From Sipunculus nudus (lineage: Eukaryota > Annelida > Sipuncula > Golfingiida > Sipunculidae): 64,000 bases of DNA. Positions 1 to 10,199 of the stretch are shown piece after piece. The notes beneath the pieces were generated by a model, which worked only from the letters and a program-made list of their open reading frames with translations, was not told the DNA's origin and ran no database searches. Position 1 is the stretch's first letter, and every line of letters starts with the position of its first letter. A program made the position numbers and the translations under genes. The stretch lies in assembly GCA_026874595.1 (NCBI GenBank), contig CM049316.1, forward strand, positions 52,397,676 through 52,461,675, in the 5' to 3' direction.

Positions 1-425
1 CCCGTCCGTCGGTTTACAGGGCACAAACAGTAACCGTTTGACCTAGAAACTTCTTACTCGTCATCCAGTGAGGTCCTGGTGAAAACGTCTTGGAAACACT
101 ACATTAGGTCACGATACAAATATTCTGCGAACTACCGGGCAGAAACATTATTTTGGGAATCTCATCTGTGATCAAGACTGTCCAATCACATGACCCGCTT
201 CTTCAGAAAAGTACAGGATTTTTTAAGCGAAATGTATCATCCCAAACTTCAGTATTTTACATATGACTCACCTATAGCAGAAGAACCGTATTGAATTTTA
301 TGTTCACAAGGTCAAATCAAGGTCGAAGGACCAACTTCGTGATAGAGGTTGTGGATGCATTTTAAGCCAAAGTTTTTTCCAAACTTTCCATCTTTCACAA
401 ACAGGTCACCTACCAATAGAGGAAA
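1..425 (+). repeat. Truncated 5' part of dispersed repeat family A
   Basis: This matches the head of the commonest dispersed repeat in the window, here called family A. It has a CCGTCCGTC box, then the conserved words CAGGGCACAAA and GTAACCG, then 'cctagaaacttct', and ends in a 'gtggatgcattttaagcc' word shared with every other copy. The left end lies outside the window. No coding potential was seen. Confidence 0.75.
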
Positions 426-429
426 ATTC

Positions 430-1110
430 TTACAGATTTTCATCAGATCTTGTCCGGACTTGCCCGCAGGTGCGCCCGGAAGTCCGAATTGCCCGCAGCC
501 AAGTTTTGAACATGCTCAAAACTTGGTCCGGGTAAGCTGCGGGAGTTTGCCTGCAAAAGTCCACGCAGAACACCAGCAGTAGGCCCGTAGCGGCCGCAAG
601 TCACAGGAAATTAACCCGCATGAGGAAAGTATGTTGGCCGTGGACATTTGGCAAGTTCGCGCCAGTACGTGTCAGATGCGGGCATGGAGCGTGCGTTTTG
701 CTGACATGGAACGGTGTCGGTACTGCCGACCTGCGTGTGTATCCAGTCATTTCTGCGGGCATGGAGCGAGGTTAACGAGGAACGTGAGGGCATGTGGAGG
801 TTCAGTTACTGTCTTCCTGCTGGTAATCTGAGGGCTAGCTGCGGGCAAGTTACTTGCGTTCTGCGATTACCTCTGTCGTTTAAATAGTCCCGATACCGAC
901 ACGCACAACTCTTGCGCCTTGCAGGCAACTCCCCCGTATCTGGCCCGGAGCTGGCACGCAGATAACTCGCAATGCCCGTATGTGGCCCGGAGCTAACACG
1001 GACCTGTCTGTACGCTCTCACACGCCTGGCTCGCATGTCACTCGGAGCACACGTACGCAAGGCCAACGCAGATTCCACGCATCCAACAGGCAAGTTACAC
1101 GCAGTGCTTA
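430..1110. other. GC-rich, CpG-containing block of unknown nature
   Basis: Base composition changes abruptly from the AT-rich background. Short words recur with variation: TGCCCGCA/TGCGGGC, GGCATGGAGCG (683-693 and 759-769) and a CCCGTATsTGGCCCGGAGCT pair near 932 and 972. Reading frames exist on both strands but look like by-products of the GC content. No recognisable protein or RNA was found. It may be part of a larger repeat. Confidence 0.5.
492..543. repeat. Nested perfect inverted repeat (potential cruciform)
   Basis: The 11 bp arms CCAAGTTTTGA (499-509) and TCAAAACTTGG (516-526) are perfect reverse complements around a 6 nt loop. A second 7 bp pair, CCCGCAG (492-498) and CTGCGGG (537-543), brackets them with a 10 nt bulge on the right side. 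Confidence 0.8.
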
Positions 1111-1578
1111 TGTGACAGGGCCTTTACAGTTAACATATCCAATCTAAAAGCACTATATCTCATTATTTTACCACATAATTTTAAAAGTATCTTGATTTTC
1201 TAAAGTTACAATAATCATGTCATTTCTCAAATGCTCATTTACTGTCCTGAAACGTCTTATGCATATTGCGAAGTGTTTCTCCATTAATAGATTTAAGGCT
1301 GTTGGTGGAACCCTGTTTTATTTCAAAATATATCACTGCTTTTTTACCTGTACCTTGCAACTTTCAGATGGGGCCAATTCAACTTAAACTCCATATTATG
1401 AGGCTCACAAATAGTAGTTATGCTAAAATATTGGGATATTAAAAAAAATAATTTTTCATTTTGCCACTGACAAAATTTTAACAGTGTCAAATCTAAAGAG
1501 ATATATTTCTTCAAACCTACAAGGAGAGAAAAGATTGGGTCTAAGAGCACTCCATTAACATAATGAATGAAATTATTG
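1111..1578. other. AT-rich stretch, no gene seen
   Basis: No reading frame with protein-like composition, no clear repeat and no RNA-like structure was recognised. Confidence 0.5.
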
Positions 1579-1622
1579 TATCCCCAGACAAAGTCGGGGG
1601 ATACTATGTTTTCATACCGGTC

Positions 1623-1655
<33 letters not shown>
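1623..1655. repeat. (CCG)11 microsatellite
   Basis: Eleven uninterrupted CCG units lie in otherwise AT-rich sequence, at the 5' side of the repeat element. On the minus strand they create a poly-arginine run in a spurious reading frame. Confidence 0.95.
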
Positions 1656-1656
<1 letters not shown>

Positions 1657-2164
1657 ATATGAATCTTGTTGGCGCGATAACCCAAAAAATATTTCACGGA
1701 ACTTTACCAAACTTGGTATATGTATAGATATGGGTAGGAGGACGACGCCTATTTAAAATGAGGTCATGACCTTTACTAGGAGAGTGTCCTTGACCTTGAA
1801 TAGGTCCAATTTCGGGGAAAATCACACAAATTCTTTAATATCTCAAGAAATTTTGCATGGATTTATCCCAAAATCAAGTTGATGGAAGATCATGGATAGG
1901 GTTGTCATGTTCCAGAAACTGGTGGCGCCACCTATTATTCTTTACTTGTTTTCGTGCCGTTTAATACCCCCTAAATTGCCACCTTACAGCACTGTGAGCA
2001 TTATAAGTCAAAAACTAATGGACAGATTTCTTTTATATTATGCATATACATAGGTATGGGTTATGGGATGATGCTTATTTAAATTGGGGTCATGACCTTT
2101 CCTATGATAGTGGCCTTGACCTTGAATATTGCCATATATGGTGAAAATCACACACCTCTTATGA

Positions 2165-4905
2165 TATCTCCAGTGTTGATAGCCATATGGATTTCAAACA
2201 TGACTTATGTATGGCCAACCACTAAAGTAAGAACCCTATAGGTTCTAGGGTCATGAGGTCAAAGGTCAAGGTCACTGGACTGGCATTTTAAAAGATACTG
2301 TGGATGCATTTTAAGCCAAACTTTCATCCCAGGTCTTCCATCTTGAATATATAGCTCACTTGCCAATAATGGATGATCCATATAAATTTTGGGGTCACAA
2401 GGTCAAAGGTCAAGGCCACAGGAGCTATCTGTCCAAAAATTAGTTTCTGGATGATAATTCCTGCTTTTATTGATGTATGGATTTCAAACTTGACTTATAT
2501 ATGTCCCATTGGAAAAGCAAGACCCAAATTGATTTTGGGGTCATGAGGTCAAAGGTCAAGGTCACAGGAAACCTCTTTAAAAAGATTGTGGATGCATTTT
2601 AAGCCAAACAATTCATCTCAGATCTTTCATCTTGCACATATAGTTCACCTGCCAAGAGTGGAAGACCCCTATCAATTTTGAGGTCACAAGGTCAAAGGTG
2701 AAGGTCACAGGAGCCATATGTCCAAAAATTAGTTTCTGGATGATAATTCCTGCTTTTATTGATGTTTGGATTTCAAACTTGACTTATATATGTCCCATTG
2801 GAAAAGCAAGACCCAAATTGATTTTGGGGTAATGAGGTCAAAGGTCAAGGTCACAGGACACATCTTTAAAAAGATGTGGATGCATTTTCAGCCAAACATT
2901 TCATCTCAGATCTTTCATCTTGCACATTTAGTTCACCTGCCAAGAGAGGAAGAACCCTATCAATTTTGAGGTCACAAGGTCAAAGGTGAAGGTCACAGGA
3001 GCCATCTGTCCAAAAATTAGTTTCTGGATGATAATTCCTTCTTTTATTGATGTTTGGATTTCAAACTTGACTTGTATTTGACCCATTGGAAAAGCAAGAC
3101 CGGAATTGAATTTGGGGTCATAAGGTCAAAGGTCAAGGTCACAGGAAACCTCTATAAAAAGATTGTGGATGCATTTTCAGCCAAACAATTCATCTCAGAT
3201 CTTTCATCTTGCACATATAGTTCACCTGCCAAGAGTGGAAGACCCCTATCAATTTTGAGGTCACAAGGTCAAAGGTGAAGGTCACAGGAGCCATATGTCC
3301 AAAAATTAGTTTCTGGATGATAATTCCTGCTTTTATTGATGTATGGATTTCAAACTTGACTTATATATGTCCCATTGGAAAAGCAAGACCCAAATTGATT
3401 TTGGGGTCATGAGGTCAAAGGTCAAGGTCACATCTTTAAAAAGATGTGGATGCATTTTCAGCCAAACATTTCTTCTCAGGTCTTTCATCTTGCACATATA
3501 GTTCACCTGCCAAGAGAGGAAGAACCCTATCAGTTTTGAGGTCACAAGGTCAAAGGTGAAGGTCACAGGAGCCATCTGTCCAAAAATTAGTTTCTGGATG
3601 ATAATTCCTTCTTTTATTGATGTTTGGATTTCAAACTTGACTTGTATTTGACCCATTGGAAAAGCAAGACCGGAATTGAATTTGGGGTCATAAGGTCAAA
3701 GGTCAAGGTCACAGGATTAATCTATAAAAAGATTGTGGATGCATTTTCAGCCAAACAATTCATCTCAGATCTTTCATCTTGCACATATAGTTCACCTGCC
3801 AAGAGTGGAAGACCCCTATCAATTTTGAGGTCACAAGGTCAAAGGTGAAGGTCACAGGAGCCATATGTCCAAAAATTAGTTTCTGGATGATAATTCCTGC
3901 TTTTATTGATGTATGGATTTCAAACTTGACTTATATATGTCCCATTGGAAAAGCAAGACCCAAATTGATTTTGGGGTCATGAGGTCAAAGGTCAAGGTCA
4001 CATCTTTAAAAAGATGTGGATGCATTTTCAGCCAAACATTTCATCTCAGGTCTTTCATCTTGCACATATAGTTCACCTGCCAAGAGAGGAAGAACCCTAT
4101 CAGTTTTGAGGTCACAAGGTCAAAGGTGAAGGTCACAGGAGCCATCTGTCCAAAAATTAGTTTCTGGATTTTAATTCCATCTTTTACTGATGTATGGATT
4201 TCAAACTTGGCTTTGTTATTGACCCATTAGAAAAGCAAGACCCAAATTGATTTTGGGGTCATGAGGTCAAAGGTCAAGGTCACAGGAAACCTCTTTAAAA
4301 AGATTGTGGATGCATTTTCAGCCAAAAAATTCATCTCAGATCTTTCCTCTTGCACATATAGTTCACCTGCCAAGAGTGGAAGAACACTATCAATTTTGAG
4401 GTCACAAGGTCAAAGATGAAGGTCACAGGAGCCATATGTCCAAAAATTAGTTTCTGGATGATAATTCCTGCTTTTATTGATGTATGGATTTCAAACTTGA
4501 CTTGTATATGTCCCATTGGAAAAGTAAGACCAAAATTGATTTTGGGGTCATGAGGTCAAAGGTCAAGGTCACAGGACACATCTTTAAAAAGATGTGGATG
4601 CATTTTCAGCCAAACATTTCATCTCATATCTTTCATCTTGCACATATAGTTCTCCTGCCAAGAGAGGAAGAACACTATCAATTTTGAGGTCACAAGGTCA
4701 AAGGTGAAGGTCACAGGAGCCATCTGTCCAAAAATAAGTTTCTGGATGATAATTCCTGCTTTATTGATGTATAGATTTCAAACTTGACTTGCATATGTCC
4801 CATTGGAAAAGCAAGACCCAAATTGATTTTGGGGTTATGAGATCAAAGGTCAAGGTCACAGGACACATCTTTTAAAAGATCAAGGTCACAGGACCAACAT
4901 CTTCA
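2165..4905 (+). repeat. ~288 bp tandem array, about nine units, with 570 bp higher-order pairs
   Basis: The phrase 'gatttcaaacttgactt' recurs near 2480, 2769, 3057, 3346, 3627, 3915, 4197, 4486 and 4776, a spacing of about 280-290 bp. Each unit holds the same ordered words: the AGGTCA cluster, 'gtggatgcatttt', 'ttcacctgccaa', a second GGTCA cluster and 'ttctggatgataattcc'. Blocks starting near 3040 and 3610 are nearly identical, which indicates recent duplication of a two-unit (570 bp) segment. Short frames inside the units are artefacts of the repeat. Confidence 0.9.
2256..4571 (+). promoter_or_regulatory. Arrayed nuclear-receptor half-site clusters
   Basis: The exact 19-mer AGGTCAAAGGTCAAGGTCA occurs at 2256, 2546, 2835, 3123, 3412, 3693, 3982, 4264 and 4553. 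It reads as AGGTCA repeats with 1 bp (DR1) and 0 bp spacing, and its last nine bases, TCAAGGTCA, are the extended half-site bound by ERR and NR5A-type monomers. DR1 is the classic site of RXR heterodimers, HNF4 and COUP-TF. A second cluster per unit (for example 2681-2694, AGGTCACAAGGTCA) is a DR2. The match is read directly from sequence. Binding or regulatory function is inference. Confidence 0.4.
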
Positions 4906-5020
4906 ACAAGATTGTGGAATCGTTAGATGGAATAAACAATAAATATGCCAAGTGTCAGTATATGCTGCTAAAAATGGGGGTCTGTTCTTGTAGGAGGGGG
5001 GCCTACTATGTCTGGGGATA

Positions 5021-5240
5021 CTCTGGCACCTGCGGTGCCAAGAAATGTCTAGTTCTACTTGTTCCATATTGATACAAAACACATCAGTAAGTGTCAACCG
5101 TTGCTGAGCGTCTTGATCGACCAATGGATCACTAGTGTAGAATGACAAAAAATTTCTTAATTTTGGTTTCATGCATTATCAAACGTGTTATGTTCATTGA
5201 TCACGGAGAGTTTAATGAGTTTTACAACACTGTTGGTGCA
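5021..5240. other. Flank between repeat element and microsatellite
   Basis: Nothing recognisable beyond a short self-complementary word, TGGCACCTGCGGTGCCA, at 5024-5040. Confidence 0.4.

Positions 5241-5307
<67 letters not shown>
5241..5307. repeat. Compound (AC)n(AT)n microsatellite
   Basis: About eleven AC units run directly into a pure AT tract. Confidence 0.97.
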
Positions 5308-5311
<4 letters not shown>

Positions 5312-5903
5312 TGTTTAATTATATAGAGATTATTTTATGGTATGTTAAGACTGGCAAATTGCACCAACTTTGCCATTTTTTACGTGGTGCATCATTTGTC
5401 AATAGTCCCCAAAATGTATATGGCTATTTGCTTAGTGAATATGGTATATCATATCGTATGTTGTGGAAATATTCGTTTCGTTCACATATAGTATTATATC
5501 ATAAAGCTGACAGTTTCTCTAAAGTCCCATCACATATCACACTACTCTTGTATATAACATCTTGCAGACACATTTAGCACCCTAAACAAAAGTTGCATAG
5601 GCGGCATACATTTCCTCTGTGCATATATATACTAGTATCCGCCTAGCCCGCACACACTTCATACTGGGCAGACGACAGGTGACAACCGTCATATGTCCAA
5701 GCGTGGAATGCGGCCACCAGGCCTCATGTACTGTTTGGTGCCGTTCAGGCGTATGATGTGACATATCCGTCGAGCAAAGACTAAACAGGCAAATATACTA
5801 CATAACAGCTTGAGGAGTTAGTCGTGGGAAATATTTCTTTTAAATGTTAAAAATGGAATATCCATTTCATATATGTAATATAGAGTAATTCGGTAAGCTT
5901 TAC
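5308..5903. other. No gene recognised
   Basis: AT-rich to mixed composition. A frame running through the microsatellite into this region has no recognisable domain and is judged spurious. Confidence 0.4.
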
Positions 5904-7475
5904 TAGCTAAGCTGACTGTAAGTCAACTGAGGTATAGGAATGGCGCCTTGTCCGTCGGCCGTCCGGGCGTCCGGCCGTCAGGGCACAAATCGTTACTGCT
6001 GGATCTAGAAAATTCTAAGTGAATATCCAGCGAGATAACAAAATATCTCCTTGGAAACCTGAAATTAGGTCACTGCGACCTATACCCTCCGAGCTATTGG
6101 GCTTAAAAGTACCCCCCAGAATTATAAAAATATTGATACAAACCTTCAATATCTTGATAATTAATGCATGGATTGTTATGAATCTTGCCTTGAATATTGA
6201 CCATGACTAGTTTTGTCAGTTCCCGAAAAGTGATGACGCCACCTGTATTCTTTTTTTTTTATTTTAACGAATATTTTTCTATTCTTTTTACTATATAATG
6301 ACAATAATCATGTCAGTTTCTCAGCTGTGATTACATCTAGTGTCCCAAAACTGGGTGTGTTTATTTATCACAAGTGGATGCCCTGTAGTAATCACCCTGT
6401 CTGTCTGTCTGTCTGTCTGTCTGTCTTACTGTCCATCCGTCCATCTACACAAATTTGTTTCAAGTTGATAACTCCAGGTTGGATTGACACATGGATTTCA
6501 AACTTGACTTTAATATGGCCCACCACTAAAGCAAGATTTGATTTTGGGTCATGAGGTCAAAAATCAAGGTCATAGGACTCAATTAAAAAAGATTATGGCT
6601 GCATTTTAAAGCCAAGCTTTTCATCCCAAACTTTCCGTCTTGCACATTAAGCTGACTTGCCGGTATGGGGAGAGCATAAATGAATTTTTGGTCACAAGGT
6701 CAAATGTCAAGGTCACTTGGGCCATCTGTTTACAAATTAGTTTTCAGATGATAAATCCAGTTTAGTGTGACATATTGGTTTTAAACTTAACATATATATG
6801 GCTCACCACTAAAATAAGAACCGTGTCGATTTTGGGGTCCAACGGTCAAAGGTCAAGGTCACAGGACCAATTTCTTTAAAAAGAATGTGTATGCATTTCA
6901 AGCCAAACTTTGCATCACAAACCTTCCATCTTCAAGATATTGCTAACCTGCCAATAGGGGAAGTTTCTATTCGAATTTGGGGTGATAGGGTCAAAAGTCA
7001 AGGTCACAGGGCTCATCCATTCACAAATTAGTTTATGGGTAATAATTCTGCTTTTGATAGACAGCTTCAAACTTGATTTATTAATGACCCACCACTTAAG
7101 TAAATTATTTTAGATTTTTAGGGTCTACAGATCAAAGTTGAAGGTCACTGGAGCCACATCTTTGAAATTGTGGATTCAGGATGCACTGTAAATCAAACTT
7201 TTCATCCTAAACTTTCCATCTTTCACACATGGCTTACTTGCCCAAATTGAGAAAATCTGTAGATTTTGAGGTTACCTGGTCAGAGGTCAAGGCAACTTTT
7301 TAAAAGATTTTTACAATAATCTAAATGCTGCAATTTCAAGGATAATAAGTTCTAAGATTTTTTGGTCACAAGGTCATTCGTTAAGGTTACAGGACTGTCA
7401 TTCTGAAAAAAAAATCCATTAAAAAATATCCTTATGGACAAATTCAGCTGAACGTCGAGACCCATGGGTCCCTAG
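5904..7475 (+). mobile_element. Family A dispersed element, near full-length copy
   Basis: It starts with the family head 'tagctaagctgactgtaagt', followed by a GTCC/GGCC-rich box and CAGGGCACAAATCG. A (GTCT)n tract lies near 6397-6425. The body then carries repeated clusters related to AGGTCAAAGGTCAAGGTCAC (around 6554, 6700, 6850 and 6990). It ends at the 12 bp palindrome GACCCATGGGTC followed by CCTAG (to 7475). No open frame of protein character was found. The architecture of a terminal palindrome, microsatellite, tandem core and 3' palindrome just before CTAG resembles non-autonomous rolling-circle (Helitron/HINE, 'pearl') elements. That classification is inference. Confidence 0.7.
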
Positions 7476-8164
7476 TTATAAATGAAATTGTTTAGATATA
7501 ACTGTCACCTGCACTTACATGTTATGTATATTAGGCATTTGGTATATATAACAGAGATTTGTCCTTAGACCATGAGTGTGAATAGTATATTAAATTTATT
7601 TTTGTTAAAGGTATTATCTATTATTGTTATTATTATTATTGTTATTTCGTAAAAAAAAATCCTGTGTTGGTGGGGTTACGCTCCCTCAGGGAGCTCTTCC
7701 GTGGCACAGAAAGATCACCACAGACTTATTTTTCTAAATGGCTCAGTTTGCTCAATTCTAAACCAAAGTCTTATTAACAGTGTTTTATCAGCTTAACTGA
7801 TTATAAGTCCTTGAGCTAAACCTTTGCCTGTCTGTCTGGAAACCGGGCCGTCCATTAACATGGTACGAATCGTATTCAACCGAGGACCAAGAAAGTTCAA
7901 ACATGCAAAAAGGTCTCGTCAGGTCATCTGAAAATATAAAATTAGGTTCAAGTGACCTACATTCTCTGAACTTCCGGGTGTAAATATGTCTGTGCGTATC
8001 AGAAAATTTCTGAAGCAAATCTGGCTTTGATTGTCGTGGAATTTGGTGTCTTAACTTACATGCCCCCCCCCCGCTATATATAATTTTATAAATATTTTTG
8101 AGGAAGATAGAATACAGCATCGCACAAATTATATACTTGAGTACTACACTTTAAGGTCCTAACA
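7476..8164. other. AT-rich stretch, no gene seen
   Basis: Contains an ATT/GTT-rich tract near 7617-7650 and a short poly-C run near 8064. A minus-strand frame of 110 codons crosses it, with no recognisable domain. The words around 7817-7990 are a distant family A head on the plus strand. Confidence 0.4.
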
Positions 8165-8452
8165 GGTTAGGGGGAGGACGTAGCCTGGTGGGTATGGTGT
8201 TTCAGGCCCGGGGTAGGACGTAACCTGTTGGTTATGGTGTTGCAGGCCAGGGGTAGGACGTATTCTGATGGTTATGGTGTTGCAGGCCCGGGGTAAGGTG
8301 TAACCTGGTGGTTGTGGTCTTGCATGCACGGGGTAGGACGTAGTCTGGTGGTAATGGTGTTGCAGGCCAGGGTTAGGGCGTATTCTGATGGTTATGGTGT
8401 TGCAGGCAACGGGTAGGAAGGAACCTGGTGGTTATGGTGGGTTATGGTTTAG
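8165..8452. repeat. 40 bp minisatellite, first block (~7 units)
   Basis: Imperfect ~40-42 bp units containing GGTAGGACGTA and GTGTTGCAGGC. Units are more divergent here than in the second block, as expected of an array edge. Confidence 0.9.
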
Positions 8453-8793
8453 ATGCCCTTATCATGCACATATTATAACGTTTGAGAGTGAATTCATTTG
8501 CAAATATACTTTAAAATATTATTAAATATCCATTTATTTGAAGTTGAAATGTGATGTTGAAACATCAGGAATGAAATATTTAGTATAAATATCAAGATTG
8601 AAAAAATTTGAAAGAAAGAGTTAAAAAGTTGAAAAAAGTATTAATTTTAGTTTTTAAATAATTATTGGCTTAAATATACAAATCGATCAGATATTATAAT
8701 CACACTTGTATTAGTATCTTATATATTATCTGGACTGTTGTATCCCTTTTCTAATACATATTTTAGTGTCATGAGTGTCATGTTGTCATGGCT
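8453..8793. other. AT-rich interruption of the minisatellite
   Basis: About 340 bp of AT-rich unique-looking sequence separates the two blocks. Its ends show no clear inverted repeats or target duplication, so an insertion cannot be proven. Confidence 0.5.
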
Positions 8794-10196
8794 AGGGGTA
8801 GGACGTAGTCTGGTGGTAAAAGTGTTATGGTGTTGCAGGACAGGGGTAGAACGTCACCTGGTGGTTATGGTTTTGCAGGCCCGGGGTAGGACGTAGTCTG
8901 GTGGTTATGGTGTTGCAGGCCCGGGGTAGGACGTAGTCTTGTGGTTTTTGTGTTGCAGGTCAGGGGTAGGACGTATTCTGATAGTTATGGTGTTGCAGGC
9001 CCGGGGTAGGACGGAACCTGGTGGTTATGATGTTGCAGGCTCGGGGTAGGACGTAGTCTGGTGGTTTTTGTGTTGCAGGTCAGGGGTAGGACGTTTGTTC
9101 ATGGTTATGGTGTTGCAGGCCCGGGGTAGGACGTAACCTGGTGGTTATGATGTTGCAGGCCCGGGGTAGGACGTAGTCTGGTGGTTTTTGTGTTGCAGGT
9201 CAGGGGTAGGACGTTTTCTGATAGTTATGGTGTTGCAGGCCCGGGGTAGGACGGAACCTGGTGGTTATGATGTTACAGGCTCGGGGTAGAACGTCGTCAG
9301 GTGGTTTTTGTGTTGCAGGTCAGGGGTAGGACGTTTTTTCATGGTTATGGTGTTGTAGGCCCGGGGTAGGACGTAACCTGGTGGTTATGATGTTGCAGGC
9401 CCGGGGTAGAACGTAGTCTGGTGGTTTTTGTGTTGCAGGTCAGGGGTAGGACGAATTCTGTTAGTTATGGTGTTGCAGGCCCGGGGTAGGACGGAACCTG
9501 GTGGTTATGATGTTGCAGGCCCGGGGTAGGACGTAGTCTTGTGGTTTTTGTGTTGCAGGTCAGGGGTAGGACGTGTTCTCATGGTTATGGTGTTGTAGGC
9601 CCGGGGTAGGACGTATTCTGATGGTTATGGTGTTGCAGGCCCGGGGTAGGACGTAACCTGATGGTTATGATGTTGCAGGCCCGGGGTAGGACGTAGTCTG
9701 GTGGTTTTTGTGTTGCAGGTTAGGGGTAGGACGTATTCTGATAGTTATGGTGTTGCAGGCCCGGGGTAGGACGGAACCTGGTGGTTATGATGTTGCAGGC
9801 CCGGGGTAGGACGTAGTCTGGTGGTTTTTGTGTTGCAGATCAGGGGTAGGACGTATTCTCATGGTTATGGTGTTGTAGGCCCGGGGTAGGACGTATTCTG
9901 ATGGTTATGGTGTTGCAGGCCAGGGGTAAGACGGAACCTGGAGGGTTATGGTGTTGCAGGCCAGGGGTTGGATTTAGCCTGGTGGTTATGGTGTTGCAGG
10001 CCAGGGGTAGGACGTATTCTGATGGTTATGGTGTTGCAGGCCAGGGTTAGGACGGAACCTGCAGGGTTATGGTGTTGCAGGCCAGGGATAGACGTAGTCC
10101 GGTAGTTATGGTGTTACAGGCCCGGGGTAGGACGGAACCTTTTGGTTGTGGTGTTGCATGCCCGGGGCAGGACGTGGCCTAATGGTTGTGTTGTTT
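8794..10196. repeat. 40 bp minisatellite, second block (~35 units) with 120 bp trimer order
   Basis: Units are 40 bp almost without exception. From about 9001 three distinct monomers alternate: one with GGAACCTGGTGGTTATGA, one with GTAGTCTGGTGGTTTTTG, and one beginning CAGGGGTAGGACG. This gives a 120 bp higher-order unit repeated at 9001, 9121, 9241, 9361 and 9481. The phase then slips near 9600-9660 and resumes. Edges after 9910 are degenerate. Confidence 0.93.
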
Positions 10197-10199
10197 GGG

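Larger units (their letters stand above)
1579..5020 (+). mobile_element. Inverted-end-bounded repeat element carrying the 288 bp array
   Basis: TATCCCCAGACA at 1579-1590 is repeated as a perfect inverse at 5009-5020. The match extends to 16 bases with one mismatch (TATCCCCAGACAaAGT against TATCCCCAGACAtAGT). Between the ends are a CCG microsatellite, a single-copy lead with GGTGGCGCCACC at 1921, and then the tandem core. I see no transposase and no clear target duplication. The left end could alternatively fold on itself, because GGGGGATA follows at 1595-1602. It is therefore probably a non-autonomous element, with moderate certainty. Confidence 0.45.

Noticed and set aside
1344-1697. 117-codon minus-strand frame with a poly-arginine run
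   Set aside because: The arginines come from the (CCG)11 microsatellite. The rest is AT-rich and has no domain.
3054-4687. Repeated 67-107 codon frames in the 288 bp array as a gene family
   Set aside because: They translate the repeat unit, occur on both strands and contain no protein-like conservation beyond the DNA repeat itself.
5185-5577. 130-codon frame through the AC/AT microsatellite
   Set aside because: His-Thr and Ile-Tyr runs are the translated microsatellite.
8165-10196. CRISPR-like array
   Set aside because: Units are head-to-tail tandem repeats with no unique spacers, in animal-type DNA.
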